From the NCBI GenBank assembly GCA_028386065.3, contig JAKUCV010002532.1, forward strand, positions 4,063 through 68,062: a stretch of DNA of 64,000 bases. Direction: 5' to 3'. Below are positions 26,611-40,500 of this stretch, in pieces. Positions within the stretch are counted from its first letter, which is position 1; the number at the start of each line of letters is the position of its first letter. The translations under genes were made by a program, and so were the position numbers. The stretch comes from Turnera subulata. Lineage: Eukaryota > Streptophyta > Magnoliopsida > Malpighiales > Passifloraceae. The notes below the pieces were generated by a model. That model saw nothing but the letters and a program-made list of their open reading frames with translations. It had not been told where the DNA came from and did no database searches.

Positions 26611-28539
26611 ATGGAGGACTTGGGTTCTATGTGGACTTGTGAGGAGGTGGGTTTTCTTTCTTTGTCTTCTTTTTGTATATGCAAGGCTCTCTCATTTCTT
26701 CCCATTTCTTCTTTTAAGCAGTTCATCTTGTGGCTGTCTTCAACGTGTAACATGGATTTACTTATGTGAAAGGAGTGATCTTTGATGACTCTGCAATTCT
26801 CGGAGTTCATTTTGTAAATGAAACAACTGCTTGTCATTTAACATGCTTGTGGATTTTTATATCATTTTGCTAGAACATGGATATGTGTCACAACTTTATT
26901 GCATTTACTTCTTTCTTTTTGTTAACTTGGCTTCAACAAGTTTTCTGGGTTTTTCATTTTCTTTCTTTATTTCTATGGAGAATGTGGAATTGTTCTGTCC
27001 TGCTTGGAGTTGGAAGAGAAGAACATGCTTTGGTTGAAACTGAAGTAGTTCAAAATTGTCTGTATTATTGGAACTGTAGGATATTTCATGGCATAACTCA
27101 TGGGGACCATTTTCGGTCTTTTTGTTTTGAAGGTAGGTTTTAGTGGGGGTGACTTTCTTTCTCTCTTTCCTAATTCATTCTTTATTAATGAGTTCAAAAG
27201 AATCATCATTATTTGACTGGAAGGGCTTGTGATCTGCATGGGCCCAAGATGGGGTAACAATATTTCTCCTAACCATTGAAATGTTGTCCCTCCTTTGGGT
27301 TTATGAGGAATTCTTGTTCTTCCAATAAGAATCTGAGCATTCTCTCTCGACTGTCACCATGTCTGGTGTTGTCCTCCCCAATGAAACCATGGTAGTAGTA
27401 ATGTTTCAAGTGTTTTACCTCCATTAAAACATGAATCTTTTAATTCCCTTGTTTCTGTGTTTTCAATTTTGAAGTCTTTATCATTACTTCTTTAATTCAT
27501 GGCTCTTTTTGTCCTTGAAACTAGTTCATTTTGTTGATAGTATTTCTTCGAATTCATTTTGCACATAATTGCTGCAACATATCCTCAAGCTAATGAAATT
27601 TTTGTGAACTTACAGAACATTGATGACTTGAAGCAGAAGCTTTTCTACACCACCATTGAACTGGAGTCTCTGAAAATGAAAGCAAATGAAGAAATGAGTA
27701 AGCACAGAGAGGATGTCAAGCAATTGCTCATTCTCCTCAAGGCTGCCTACCAAGAAAGGGATGAAGCTAAAGATCAGCTGCAGAAACTAGTCAATAAGTT
27801 CATGCTTTGCAGTCCTACAGAATTATCTCCCATTGTGCCTCAGCCACAACCTGAAAGTCCCATCCTTGTACCCACAAAAGCAAACTCAAGCATAACTGAA
27901 TCTAATAGTCTATCTGATACATATAATCACCATTCGCATGGCTCTTCCCCTGTGGATTCCTTCTTTGATGCAGTCACTTCCCCGGAGTTTTCCAGCATTA
28001 ACATGGCTGACTCAAGCCACATGGGGGGGCTAGTGAATAATAATGCCTTTGTTCAAGAACACAAAAGCTCCATGTTTACAGGTCTTGCCCCTGTAGCAGC
28101 AGCTGCCAAGATTGATATGGCGGATGCTAGAATTGATAATTACATAAAGGGAAAAGTTCTGCCTGAAAAAGGGAGACTGTTGCAGACTGTGCTGGAGGCA
28201 GGGCCCCTCCTACAAACACTGCTTGTTGCAGGGCCTCTTCCTCGGTGGAGAAATCCCCCTCCAGTGCAACCCTACAAGATTCCACCTGTTTCTATCACTG
28301 GCAGTGATACTGCAAGCATTACCAATCAGAAACAACCTTTTCCTGCAAACTTTGTTGCTCAGAAACCACCAAGTCACCCATCTCCTCTGGACTTGTCTCG
28401 TGGATCATCACAGATGTGCTCAGCTTCCATGCTAAATTTTGCTGGAGGTGCTTCTTGCTCAGCACTGGACAATGGATGGCTGTTAAATTCTGGTGCTATT
28501 AACAAAATTCCATCCGGAAAGCGGCAAAGATTTCATTGA
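26611..28539 (+). CDS. DUF1635 family protein
   Basis: Two exons, 26611-26646 (12 codons, MEDLGSMWTCEE) and 27616-28539, separated by a 969-bp intron, give 319 residues. The family is plant-specific with no firmly known biochemical role. The first exon and the start of exon 2 (NIDDLKQKLFYTTIELESLK) are the family signature. Residues about 13-70 are charged and heptad-like (LLILLKAAYQERDEAKDQLQ), predicting a coiled coil. The middle is Ser/Pro/Asn-rich and probably disordered. A further conserved block holds a short internal repeat (LLQTVLEAGP / LLQTLLVAGP). The C-terminus is basic (PSGKRQRFH) and may act in nuclear targeting. Neighbours match the Arabidopsis order in which DUF1635 lies between HACD and RIBA3. 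Function is not claimed. Confidence 0.9.
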
Positions 28540-30330
28540 GATTATGGCTTCTGCTCTCCTTTTCTTTTTTGTAAAATCAGAATTTAGTGGCTCATGATGT
28601 AAATGAGATGTTTTGTTTCCTGGGTTTGAATCAGATAAGTAGTTAAGTTTCTGTTTATGTGCTTGTACATGAGAGAGATACATCTGCGGTTCCTGCTTGG
28701 AAAATTTAGAGTACATTTCAAGTTTTCATTAATTCTGAATCAGATTTTTAAAAAGCTACAATAAAGTAAATGAACTAAGTTTGTTATGTGAGATGTTGCT
28801 GTTTCTACTTGAAGCATCCATTTGAAAACTACATCATAACCTTCCCATTTGAAGCAGCTGACCAAAACGAGCAAATGTTCATTCTCACATTTATCCCTTC
28901 CTGATCAATTGAGTACCCGGGCCTTTGCTTCAAAGGCTGCAGCAACTAGGGGTAGAATGCTTTACGTACATTAATGAAAAATGAAGGAATTCCAATTCCA
29001 GTATCTTTCCGTGTTTTCTTCCTGCTAATTAGGAACTAGACAATATGAATACGGTGAGGACGAAGTGGTTCAAATAGGTGGATACGCAAAGTTAGTACAG
29101 AAAACTTTTACCTTGCGCAGTTAACTGGGAACTGATCCTGATACAAAACAGCAAAAAGCAGTGGCATATACAGAGGCCAACATCTCTCTCCCTCTCTTTG
29201 TAATATTAGATTAATATTTCTTTTTTGTTTTTACAGGCTACCACTGAGACTCAAACTCGAGATCCGCAGCCCTAAAGACTACCTCAATACCACTTGAGCT
29301 ATATTGAGCAATAGCTCATTGGTTTTATGGGAAAAGTTCAAACCGTAACGAATTCTTTCTATGGATGGAACCAGGGAGCCCTTGGAACTAGCCAAGGTGT
29401 TTTGCCACTGGTGGCAAGATCAACATTTTAACCTGCTGCATATTGAAAGTCCACAGATGTCCTATGACAAATTTCAGCGTAATTAAGGAAGTAAGGAACT
29501 AAATGTTGAATGAACATCACAATATTTTATCATAAATTACAGGTTCCGACAGCCTGGAACACTAAGAGCTCCTCTTTACTTGTCAGATAAATGGAACTCT
29601 CAATCTTTATTACAATTGGTTTGAAAGTTCTGTTCAGATGATAAATTTTAGAACATGGAACGTGGTCTCAAGAACCAACGCTTCATGAGATGGGACGTTT
29701 TTCAATTTGAACCCAAAGTCAGAAGCATAAGATCAAGAGAAGGACACAGCAGGTTGAGGCTCTTTCCTGTTGGTGTTTAAAAAAGATAGAGACCTTTATC
29801 ACTATCATTTCTGATTCTATTTAAGAGTACGCGGTGAGTTCACATACCGGCATGCTTGAATCTGTTTAATTCTATGCTAGGTTGACTTAAGCAGGTAAAT
29901 GTTCTACTCTAATTTTTGTAATTGGCAGGGTATTCTTGTCGACAGCTTGGTCAGCAGATTCCATCGTATCATCTACCTACATAACACAGTTACTTAAAGC
30001 TCATCTTTTGGCCTGTAGCTCATGTCAAAGAATATCCCTATGCTGTCAAGAATCTATAAAAAACATCTGCGGTACATGGAATTTATCGTTCCCTTCCAGT
30101 GCTCATGCCTTCCTAAGAGGGTCTCTGTAAACAAAGTTGCTGCCAAAAGCACCATTCTTAACCTATTTCATTCCCAGCCTATAGAAAGAAACGTGGCGCT
30201 GCCATTTTTTTTGATACTTGAAGAGTATCCCCTCAACATAAGACTAATCCCTCCCGGGTTTCGAAAGGTGGGTACCCTTGGCCGTGGCCCTGCTTGTTTG
30301 ATAGCATTAGTATTGAAATTTAGAAGCAGA
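28540..30330. other. Intergenic region and 5' flank of the RING gene
   Basis: It contains the DUF1635 3' untranslated region at its start and a tRNA-derived SINE-like sequence at about 29225-29302. It ends with the promoter or leader of the RING-H2 gene. The RING reading frame stays open upstream to an ATG at 30022, but that upstream stretch shows no recognisable domain. Confidence 0.5.
29225..29302 (-). mobile_element. tRNA-derived SINE-like sequence
   Basis: On the minus strand a box-A-like motif (TAGCTCAAGTGG, 29290-29301) is followed about 30 bases on by a box-B-like motif (GAGTTTGAGTC, 29248-29258), then an A-rich tail (29220-29235). This is the arrangement of a polymerase III promoter in plant SINEs. 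No target-site duplication was identified, and the element may be truncated. Confidence 0.4.
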
Positions 30331-30924
30331 ATGCATGGAAGTCCAGCACAGGCTCCAACAAATGATTTTGTCCGGAAGAAGTTTGATCCTTATGTGTTAG
30401 TCTTGGCTGCAGCTGTTTGCATCACCGTGATTTTGCTTAGCTACTTGAGAAATCTGAAGCGACTGTGTTGCAGGCTCAGTGGCGCAAGATTGTCAGCAGA
30501 CCGTGTTCAGAGGAGGAGGCATCTAAATGATCCAATCTTTCAAGATATTTCGCTGCAGTTCCACAGCCATGGACTTGAATCTGCAATTATGGACTCTCTT
30601 CCCACCTCACAGTACAGGCAGAACGATGAACAAGGATTGAAACCAAGCAACAAGGAGTGTGCTGTTTGCTTGGGTGAATTTGAGGAAGGAGAATGGCTGA
30701 AACATCTCCCAAACTGCACTCATGTCTTTCACATTGCTTGCATTGACACTTGGTTTCAAACCCATTCAAGCTGCCCTCTTTGCAGATCGCATGTCTATGA
30801 TTTCAGCTCATATGTAGAATGCTCCATTCCCATGCACACATTACTGGAGTCTTTAAGAAGGGAACATTTTTATCAGGAAAGAGCAGAGAATTCTCCCGCG
30901 CTACGAAATTCAATCCCTCGGTAG
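30331..30924 (+). CDS. ATL-type RING-H2 finger E3 ubiquitin ligase
   Basis: Intronless, 197 residues from the ATG at 30331. Residues about 21-39 form one membrane span (YVLVLAAAVCITVILLSYL), followed by a basic region. A conserved GLE stretch (HGLESAIMDSLP) takes the place of the ATL GLD motif. The RING-H2 domain has ligands C110, C113, C129, H131, H134, C137, C148 and C151 in the exact ATL spacing. ATL proteins are membrane-anchored E3 ligases that pass ubiquitin from E2 to substrates in defence, metabolic and hormone responses. The frame is open to an ATG at 30022 (300 residues). The added 103 residues look like translated leader, so the shorter start next to the hydrophobic segment is preferred. 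The substrate is unknown. Lack of introns is typical of the ATL family. Confidence 0.88.
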   Translation: MHGSPAQAPTNDFVRKKFDPYVLVLAAAVCITVILLSYLRNLKRLCCRLSGARLSADRVQRRRHLNDPIFQDISLQFHSHGLESAIMDSLPTSQYRQNDEQGLKPSNKECAVCLGEFEEGEWLKHLPNCTHVFHIACIDTWFQTHSSCPLCRSHVYDFSSYVECSIPMHTLLESLRREHFYQERAENSPALRNSIPR

Positions 30925-31526
30925 AGCATGCTGGTATACCGGTAGCTTTGGAGCCTCATTAGCCATACAGAACTAAATTGGTAGTAATACATCTAAAATG
31001 CTAACTTACATTTGAATATTTGTACAAAAACAAATGCCAGCAATTTATATCAAAGGTTTATTGGGTGCCTGTTAATTCTCTTTTGGTTAGAGTGCATGCT
31101 GAAGATGATCAATAATTTAAGAATACGATTACAACAAGTCCTGCCATTACTCATCTAGTGCATTTTAACAAGCCCGTGTACTGCAATCCAAGTATCCAGG
31201 GAAGATCCAGCCATTACTCTGCCCCTTAAGTAAAGGGCATAATGACCTGTTACGTATTGATATCCACGCGAATACGCTTGTTAATCTATACCTAACAAGT
31301 AACGTTGGCCATGCTCCAGGAAGGATATTGTAAATCATGCAACAGATTTTGGATCAACGATTGAAACATTCAGCTCCCAAAATCTCCATACCAAGTAAAA
31401 CACAGGATAATGCAGGTAATACCACAAGTTCACAACTTCAAGCTAATTTGGCAAATCTCTTCAGAAGTCACAACAAAACTGTCTTTCTAAAATAAATCAA
31501 CAGAGAAGGGGAAAACGGGAAAAAGC
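30925..31526. other. Convergent 3' flanks of RING and L23A genes
   Basis: About 600 bp between two convergent genes, expected to contain both 3' untranslated regions. No separate feature is seen. Confidence 0.5.
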
Positions 31527-33036
<1,510 letters not shown>

Positions 33037-33180
33037 TGCAGCTAAACCCTTGACCTCAGCAATTCAAACCCTAACAGAACACACAAATCTTTTGATTAGA
33101 TAATGAAATTAGTAACAGACCAAATCTAAATAAAACCAAGTTATCAGCTAATTGAAGCCACAGAGAGAGACAGAGGAGGA

Positions 33181-33230
33181 AGGAGGGAGGGAGGGAGGGA
33201 GGGAGGGAGGGAGGGAGAGAGAGAGAGAGG
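33181..33230 (-). repeat. (GGGA)n/(GA)n purine tract in the L23A leader
   Basis: About eight GGGA units run directly into a GA run on the plus strand, so the L23A transcript would carry a pyrimidine-rich (TCCC)n/(TC)n leader about 150-195 nt from the start codon. Pyrimidine-rich leaders are common in ribosomal protein mRNAs. The tract is likely length-variable. Confidence 0.8.
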
Positions 33231-33283
33231 CAGACCTGTGTGTGGTGTGTGAGAAGTGAGGCAGCAGAGCCGTATCTAGCGAC

Positions 33284-33525
33284 TAGGGTTTGGATTGGCG
33301 CAGGTGGGGATTAGGGTTTATAACGCGAGGGGCTATGAAATTACAGTAATGGACATTTAGCGTATGATATTGATCAGCGAGTTTGGGCTCGTATTATGGA
33401 TCAGGCCTCGATTAGTTCCAACCTGTTACGGACTAGGAGAAAAGGATTGCGGGACGGTTGATGGGCCTTTTCTATTTGGTTCTTTTCTGTTGGGGTAAAA
33501 TAACCGAATCAAGCTCTTAGGCCCA
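33284..33525 (-). promoter_or_regulatory. Telo-box and site II elements of the L23A promoter
   Basis: A perfect telo-box (AAACCCTAA on the minus strand, 33311-33319) and a second related AAACCCTA (33284-33291) lie upstream of L23A. Further up are TGGGCC (33462-33467) and GGCCCA (33520-33525) site II motifs. In plants this pair is the known signature of ribosomal protein and cell-cycle promoters bound by Pur-alpha-like and TCP factors. The motifs are seen directly; the use is inferred. Confidence 0.65.
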
Positions 33526-34154
33526 TTCATTTACTAATAATAATATAACTTTTATTTTGTCAATTTGCAAGACACTGGAAAATTATTTTTTTTTAGAAGG
33601 AAAAGCTCCAAAAATGGCTTAATGAGACTCGGCCTTTTTTTGAAAAAAAAATTTGAACAAAAAAAATATTACAAGAACAACGTGGTATTTGTTCGAGGGA
33701 TAAATTAAACAAGTCATGTATCCTGAGGATGAAATTGTAATACAAAAATCCATGTAAACCGAATAAGTTGAAAAACAAATTTCAAATTTGTATCATTGCA
33801 ATTTGCCAGTTTGGAGTTATGGTGGTGCCAAGGATCCAATTAATGTTCTTCTCTCTTTTTTCTTTTTACAAAATCTTTTTAAACTTTGATTTTCTTGTAA
33901 GCAAACTAACAAAATCATTCCCACCTATAACGAGTGAAGAGGGACAAGCAATCTGTATTTTGTGAAGGAAAACAAGTTACAATCGTAGTAAAGATGGTAC
34001 TCAAGAATTCTGTCGATATTATATTTTCAAGAATAAACTGTGGTATGATAATATTCCAAGAAAAGGAATCAATAAACAAGTCTTTACAATCTCACTCGAC
34101 AACCGAATGATCATTCCCTGTCAAAATGTGATGTATCATGATCTGGAAGTAATT
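33526..34154. other. Upstream flank of L23A and 3' flank of RIBA3
   Basis: AT-rich with several A and T homopolymers (for example around 33580-33665). The part nearest 34154 is presumably the RIBA3 3' untranslated region. No gene is seen. Confidence 0.5.
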
Positions 34155-36605
34155 TCACTCTTCGTCTTTTGAATCTGTGTCATTTACAATTGGACTGATA
34201 AATCCAGTCAATGGTCCGTTTATATCAGAGCCATAGATGTGACCCATCTTGGTACGCTTTGTTTCCAAGTATCTCCTGTTTTCCTCTGTGATTGGTGTCA
34301 GGACAGGAACCCTTCCTATTACAGCCAGCCCGTATCCCTTCAGACCAGTAAACTTTGCAGGGTTGTTGGTCATCAATCTCATTGTTCGAACCCCTATGTC
34401 CCTCAGGATCTGCTCACAGAAATGTTAGAACAAAATGTAGTCACATACTTTATCAGCTTCATCAGGAATGGTGTCAGAGGATTTTCCGGACCCTCTATCA
34501 ATGACAATTCAATTAATTCCTGAAGAACATGGACTTTTATGATGAAGACCAAGAGAAATTTTGTAAGACTAACCTGTGCACCAATTCCATATTCTCGTGA
34601 ATCTACTGCCAAACCAAGTTCAACGTTAGCCTGAACCGTGTCATGGCCTTGATCCTGCAAATTGTAGGCTCGGAGTTTGTGGCCGAGGCCAATGCCTCTA
34701 CCTTCATGACCTCGAAGGTACACCACAACTCCTCTGCCAGCTTCTTCAATCAACCTCATTGCCATATCCAATTGGTTGCCGCAGTCGCATCGAGCCGACC
34801 CAAATATGTCACCGGTCAAGCACTCTGAGTGAACTCTTACTAGAACATCCTGTCCATCTCCAATGTCTCCCTGTTGATTATTTTTCAACACTGAGTCAAC
34901 TACCAAGTAGCCTATCTCCAGGAAGTTAAAGAAAAAAGCTGTTTCAGGATATTATTACCTTCACTACAGCTATATGTTCAGTATCGTCTAGTTTAGATCG
35001 ATAGCAGTAAGCTTCAAATAGTCCCCATTTTGTTGGTAGACGAGAAATAGCAGCTCTTTCCACCAAGTTTTCCCTCTTTCTCCGGTACCTACAGTTTTCC
35101 TCTTCTTATATTAGCTTTGCTTTTTGCAGAAATGTAGGAAATGGGGGTGGCTACTGTGTTAGGTGCATCATTTTGCTACTGTGTTATGCAGATATAGGTG
35201 CATCATTTTGCGCTTTAGCAAATAAACTTTCATAGGAAAAAATATACACACAATTTTCTTCACCACAGGAATTTTAACCAGGAAAGCAGCAAGGCTACCT
35301 TATTAAATCAGTTATTGAGACAATGGGTATGCTGTGCTCCAGTGCCAACTTCCTTAAGCTAGTCAAAGTTGCCATAGAACCATCTTCTGGATCAACTATA
35401 GCAGAAAGAACAGAAACTGGTCGTAGCCCAGCCATCATTACCAGGTCAACAGAAGCCTCTGTGTGTCCAGCTCTCCTCAAAACCCCACCATTTCGATACT
35501 TGAGTGGAAACACATGGCCCGGCCTCCTAAAATCGTCAGGCTCGGAATCTGGAGATGAAAGAGCCACAACAGTCTTTGCTCTGTCTGCTGCTGCTACTCC
35601 AGATGTGCCTGATTTTGCATCCTAAAGGGCCCCAAAAGAACACAGATTTCTAAAAGTCTAAAAATAGAATGTGAACAAGGGTTGAAATCCAAGAGATCTT
35701 TGAGGCTTGCAAAACGCACCACTGTTATTGTGAAAGTGGGTGCAGAAGAGTCTTCATCTTCTGTCTCTGGTGACATTAAAGGAAGCCTTAGTCTTCTCAG
35801 GTCCTCCTCTTTCATGCCAACAGAAACAATCCCTGATCCGTTCCTTAGCATAAATGCAATGTCTTGGGAACTTGCAAGTGATGCTGCCTTGACGAGGTTT
35901 CCTTCAACATCCCCATTTTCATCGTCCACAACAATCACAAACTGAAACAACTTGCAGTCATGGTTAGTAATCAACTCGTTCTCTTGTTCCTATTGATCTT
36001 TTAGCCAATTCAAAACAATTGTATACATGCAGCAGGCTTCATTTGCACTAATCTTTACAGTTGATCACAAACCAAGTAGCTAAATCAATCATTTACATGG
36101 TCTACAATACTCAAAACAAAGTAGCCAAGGCATTTACCTTTCCTTCACGTAAAGTGGTGAGTGCCTGCTCAATGGAAGTGTAACCTTTGGTGGGGCAATC
36201 AGGATCACCCTCAGCATCGCTGACAAAGAAATCAATGGTTTCAGGAGTAATCTCAGCCTCGACTGTTCCAAATGGTGTAGAGGAAGATTCATCAAAAGCA
36301 CCAAACGGGGACCCATTTTCACTTCCATTCAATGAACTGTCACCTGCAGGCACATTCCCAGCTCCAATTCTAGTCAACCTAATAGACCAACATGGACTCC
36401 ACCACCTATGCCTTTGAACAACATTAAATTCTGTTCCAGTAGCTGCAAAATGTCTGCACACAACATTAAATTCACTAACGTAGGGAAAGGTAGCGTATGT
36501 TTAATGTTCAAGCTACAAAAAAAAAATATATTGATACTGGAATTACCTCGAGCTTGAGAAGATATAAGGGAACAGGAGGTGATTAAATAACACACCGTAC
36601 TCCAT
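34155..36605 (-). CDS. RIBA3: Riboflavin biosynthesis protein RIBA3-type (GTP cyclohydrolase II with degenerate DHBP synthase domain)
   Basis: Seven exons on the minus strand (36547-36605, 36138-36453, 35720-35941, 35299-35621, 34959-35088, 34574-34870, 34155-34409) give 533 residues. The first about 60 residues are a likely plastid transit peptide. The C-terminal GTP cyclohydrolase II domain is intact: zinc ligands C367, C378 and C380 ([20 protein letters not shown]), [10 protein letters not shown], catalytic REYGIGAQ, and [15 protein letters not shown]. It opens GTP to the pyrimidine precursor of riboflavin. In the DHBP synthase half the catalytic signature is broken: residues 129-141 read [13 protein letters not shown] where active enzymes have DDEDRENEGDL-like sequence. 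Loss of this Arg/Glu/Asp set matches Arabidopsis RIBA3, reported as lacking DHBP synthase activity. Upstream, a region under 1 kb is shared with the divergent transporter gene. Confidence 0.95.
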
Positions 36606-37576
36606 CAAGGACAAAATGCTTAGAGCAGGAGAGTTTTTCTTGGCACTTGATTTGTCCAAAAATTGGGTGAAATATGGACCTTATATTTTAAAGAGAACAA
36701 AAGCCCACCTCTAGTTCTGGATGAAATTTCTCAGTGGCCAATATATATAAAATAATTTTCTTTGTCTGTCAAAAAAATAATTTTCTTTACAAAAAAAAAA
36801 ACAATAAAATGATAAGTAAGCAAAGGTATGTGAAGTAATTGTCACGAGTTCGTCTTCTTACAATAGTTTATCCATTACCCAGTACCTGCATTGATGTTTT
36901 GGGTAGAAGGTAAGTATAAAACGATAAAGATATGGCAATTTTTTTTTTTTTTCTGGTGGTTATTTAGCATTGGAAGGTATTTAGTGATGGAGACATTCTC
37001 TCCTAATTAAAGTATTGCATTATCCTCCTATCCGTTAATTCCAAATCTAAAAATGATAATTATTAATAATTGGAATCAGGGAGAGAAAAGTCTCCTTGTT
37101 CACTTTTGAGTTTGACTCTTGCAGGGAAAATTAGAATGACGTGGCAATTCCTTTCCAAGTTTTGATACAAAAAATAAACTGAAAAAGAAGAAGAGGAGGA
37201 GGAGGAGAAAGGAAACCTCCAAAATAAGGAAAAAAACAAACAAAAAAGGACCGCCGGCGTCGGAGAAAACAGAAACAACGCTCAGGTGATCCTTACAACG
37301 ACACAATCTACACCACAACACAAGTCTTCCTTCTCTCTCCCTCTGATCCACAATCATCTCATCCTCTCCTCCCGCCGCCGCCGCCGCCCGGCAGCCGCCG
37401 ACTCTCCTTGTTCCTGCATCTTCCACTGCCGTATGCTTCCGTTTCTTCTTCTTCTGTGTCTTCCGTTTACGTGCATTTCGTTGTTTGTTACATTTATTAA
37501 TTGATTTTTCTTTTTTTTTTGTGTTTTGGCTGCGACCTGAAGTATGAGGAGTTAATTATTTTTGGTGAATGGAGTT
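36606..37576. promoter_or_regulatory. Divergent promoter region between RIBA3 and the nucleotide-sugar transporter
   Basis: The 971-bp gap between two head-to-head genes holds both promoters and leaders. It contains an ACGTGG element in TGACGTGGCA (about 37138-37146) and purine-rich GAG/GGA repeats (about 37188-37210). A (CCG)n-rich tract (about 37372-37400) is probably in the transporter leader. Short open frames here are not supported as genes. Confidence 0.5.
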
Positions 37577-40500
37577 ATGGCCACCGATTTGGTACCATCA
37601 GTTGCCGGCGTCAAGGAAAACAAGCTATGGAAAGGTGTTTTCGCCGTCGCCGGAATCATGACCACGCTTGTGATCTACGGTGTTCTCCAGGTACATGAAA
37701 TGCTGATAACGAAATGTGACGATTCCGTGAAATTTGTTTTCTCCGTTTAAGTATTCGATTTTCCGGATTTAGTGGTTTCTGGAGGTGCATATTTAGTGAT
37801 CTTTTATTAGAAGAAATGGAATTCCTCTTTATGGAAGAAAATTGGGAAAGGGGCCAAAAGCATGTAAGACCATAAAATGGTGCTGCTTATATCAGCATAG
37901 CTTACTCTTAATTAATGAAACAACTAATTCGATTGCTCCATATTCTGTGCTTGTAACAGATGGTGCTGTGTTGTGTTTTTCATTTGTATTGTAGTTACAG
38001 TAGACATTTTGGTGTTCCCCCTTTTGGTCTGCGACTGCAGGTGTTTCGGATAAATTTGTAATGCTTCGATTGCGTGCAGGAGAAGATCATGAGAGTGCCG
38101 TATGGAATAAACAAAGAGTTCTTTAAGTATTCTTTGTTCCTTGTCTTCTGCAACCGAATTACTACATCTGCTGTCTCGGCTTGTGCTCTTGTGGTAAAGT
38201 TGCTGACATTGATAAATTAGTAATTCTTCACTTTGCTGCCAATTGGACCATAACTCTTCCCCAGCCGTTAAGTAATGGAAGAATTATCGATTGAGGTGGA
38301 TTTTGGGATCGATTGAATTAATTTTTTGCTTTCATTTTTCTAGGCAAGTAAAAAAGCGTTGGATCCTGTTGCCCCCGTTTATAAATACTGTCTTATATCA
38401 GTAACAAACATTCTAACCACAACATGCCAATACGAGGTATGATATTTCTGCTTCAGCATTCCTTATCCTGACTGATGTTTCTGTAGGAATATGTTGACCA
38501 GGATACTTTGAAAGGCTTTACATTCTCACTTCATTCTTTTGTGTGCTTTCTTCAGGCCCTCAAATATGTCAGTTTCCCGGTTCAGACACTTGCAAAATGT
38601 GCAAAGATGATTCCTGTTATGGTAAGAAGTTTATTCTATCAACAGATGTTGTCATTATGCACGCTAATTTTTAAAGATTTAAGTGTCTGTCAATTCAGAA
38701 AATTGTTTGTTGCTTGTTTCTGTTATGTTTGTCTTTCTGTTTCATTCCTGTGCTTTCATTTGGTGCCCTGCTATCTGGCTACACTATCCCTGAGAGAAGA
38801 TACAGAGGGTATGATCCAGTTACCTAATAGCTCTTATAGATATGATCTCCATGTTTGCGTTCGTACTTTGAGAGGCTGTCTGGCAGAATGGGTTAAAAGA
38901 GCTGTTACTGGCATCTGAAACATTTCCTTTCCTAGTATGTTGCTTTAATACATAGTGAGAGCTATTTTGCATCATTCTCATGGATGCAAGAAGTTAGTCT
39001 TTGCTAAAGCTGATCCACTGTTTTCCTTATGATTTTTACCTCAACTAGGTATTTGAGTATGACATGTCCATCAAGGAAAAGATTGTAGCAATTTTTTTTA
39101 ATGTTGGAGAGAAAGGAGTGAAAACATGTGTAAAGTAGAGAATGGCTGGATGAGTAAGTTCTAATGTGATATTGTTTTGGCACATTAACTTCTTGTTATT
39201 TTCTTTCACAGATTTGGGGCACTATCATTATGCAGAAGATATACAAGGGAATGGACTATTTTATAGCTTTCCTAGTGACCCTGGGTTGTTCAATTTTTAT
39301 TCTATTTCCGGTGAGAATCATGGGCTCTGTTTAACTAGTAACTATGATGTGAGATTGTGTTCTTTTTGTTCCATGAAATTGGTGTACAAACTAAAGATTA
39401 GCGCTTAGTTCTGGTGAAAATATTTCTCCGTTTTAGGTTTTATAAGGAAACAAGGGCAGGATTAGTTGACATAAGCAGCCAACTTTTGGGTCATAAGTGC
39501 CTTGAATGGTTGAAGTTGTCGGAGGCAATTCACCATATTGCAGCGGACAATAAGTTTTTGCAACTTTTGGTTTATATCTTTACAAAATCGAGTGCCGTTG
39601 GTCTTTTTCTTTACCACTCTTTTACTAGGTCCAAATCTGGTGCGTGATTGTTTGTAGATGGGATTATTAGTTATGCCATCTGCCTGGCTACGTTCTACTG
39701 TTATACTGGCGCATGGAAATTCAAAATCAGGCTTTCCTATTGCATTAAGTGCTTGCTGCTAATGGCTATTTATCACATGGACTGACAACCTTTTCTGTTA
39801 TTCTTGTTGCATGACTCTAAGTAAAGGGTAGATGTTTCCGCGAGAACAAGAGTTGCATTCTTTAAATTATAAGCTGTATTCATTTTCTTTTGCAGGCAGG
39901 AACGGACATTAGTCCGTACAGCAGAGGAAGGGAAAATACAGTTTGGGGAGTTTCCCTGATGCTTGGTTATCTTGGGTATCACGTTTCAACTTATTATTTC
40001 TCATAACAAACGTATTGATCATTCTTTGATTAGTTGCTGTTAATAGTATTATTAAAACTGGTGTAGATCATAGTTTTAGTTTTTAGAGAAGAGAAATGCT
40101 GTTTATGTTGATATGCTTTCTTATGTCATTTACTGAAGGGTTAATCCTACATAGAAAATGCCAATGTGAGATCAGTGCATACTTCACTTAAATTCAAATT
40201 TTTTGTTTAATTATTGTGTCCGGCTTGCATTGAGTAGCATTCTTTAAGTTAATCAATGCTAAATTTTGTAAAGAACATGGAACTAGTGGTATTTGTATAT
40301 CAATATCCTCATCTGTTTGCAACAGGTTTGATGGCTTTACGAGCACTTTTCAAGATAAGCTATTTAAAGGCTACGATATGGAGATACACAACCAAATCTT
40401 CTACACGACTTTATGTTCATGTGCTCTCAGTTTGACCGGTGGGTTTTCTCCCTTTGTTCAATCTACTTCTGTTGGTCGATTGAAACATTAAAATCATATT

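Noticed and set aside
30022..30330. 103-residue N-terminal extension of the RING-H2 protein
   Set aside because: It is open but without signal, domain or ATL-like features; ATL proteins normally start shortly before the membrane span.
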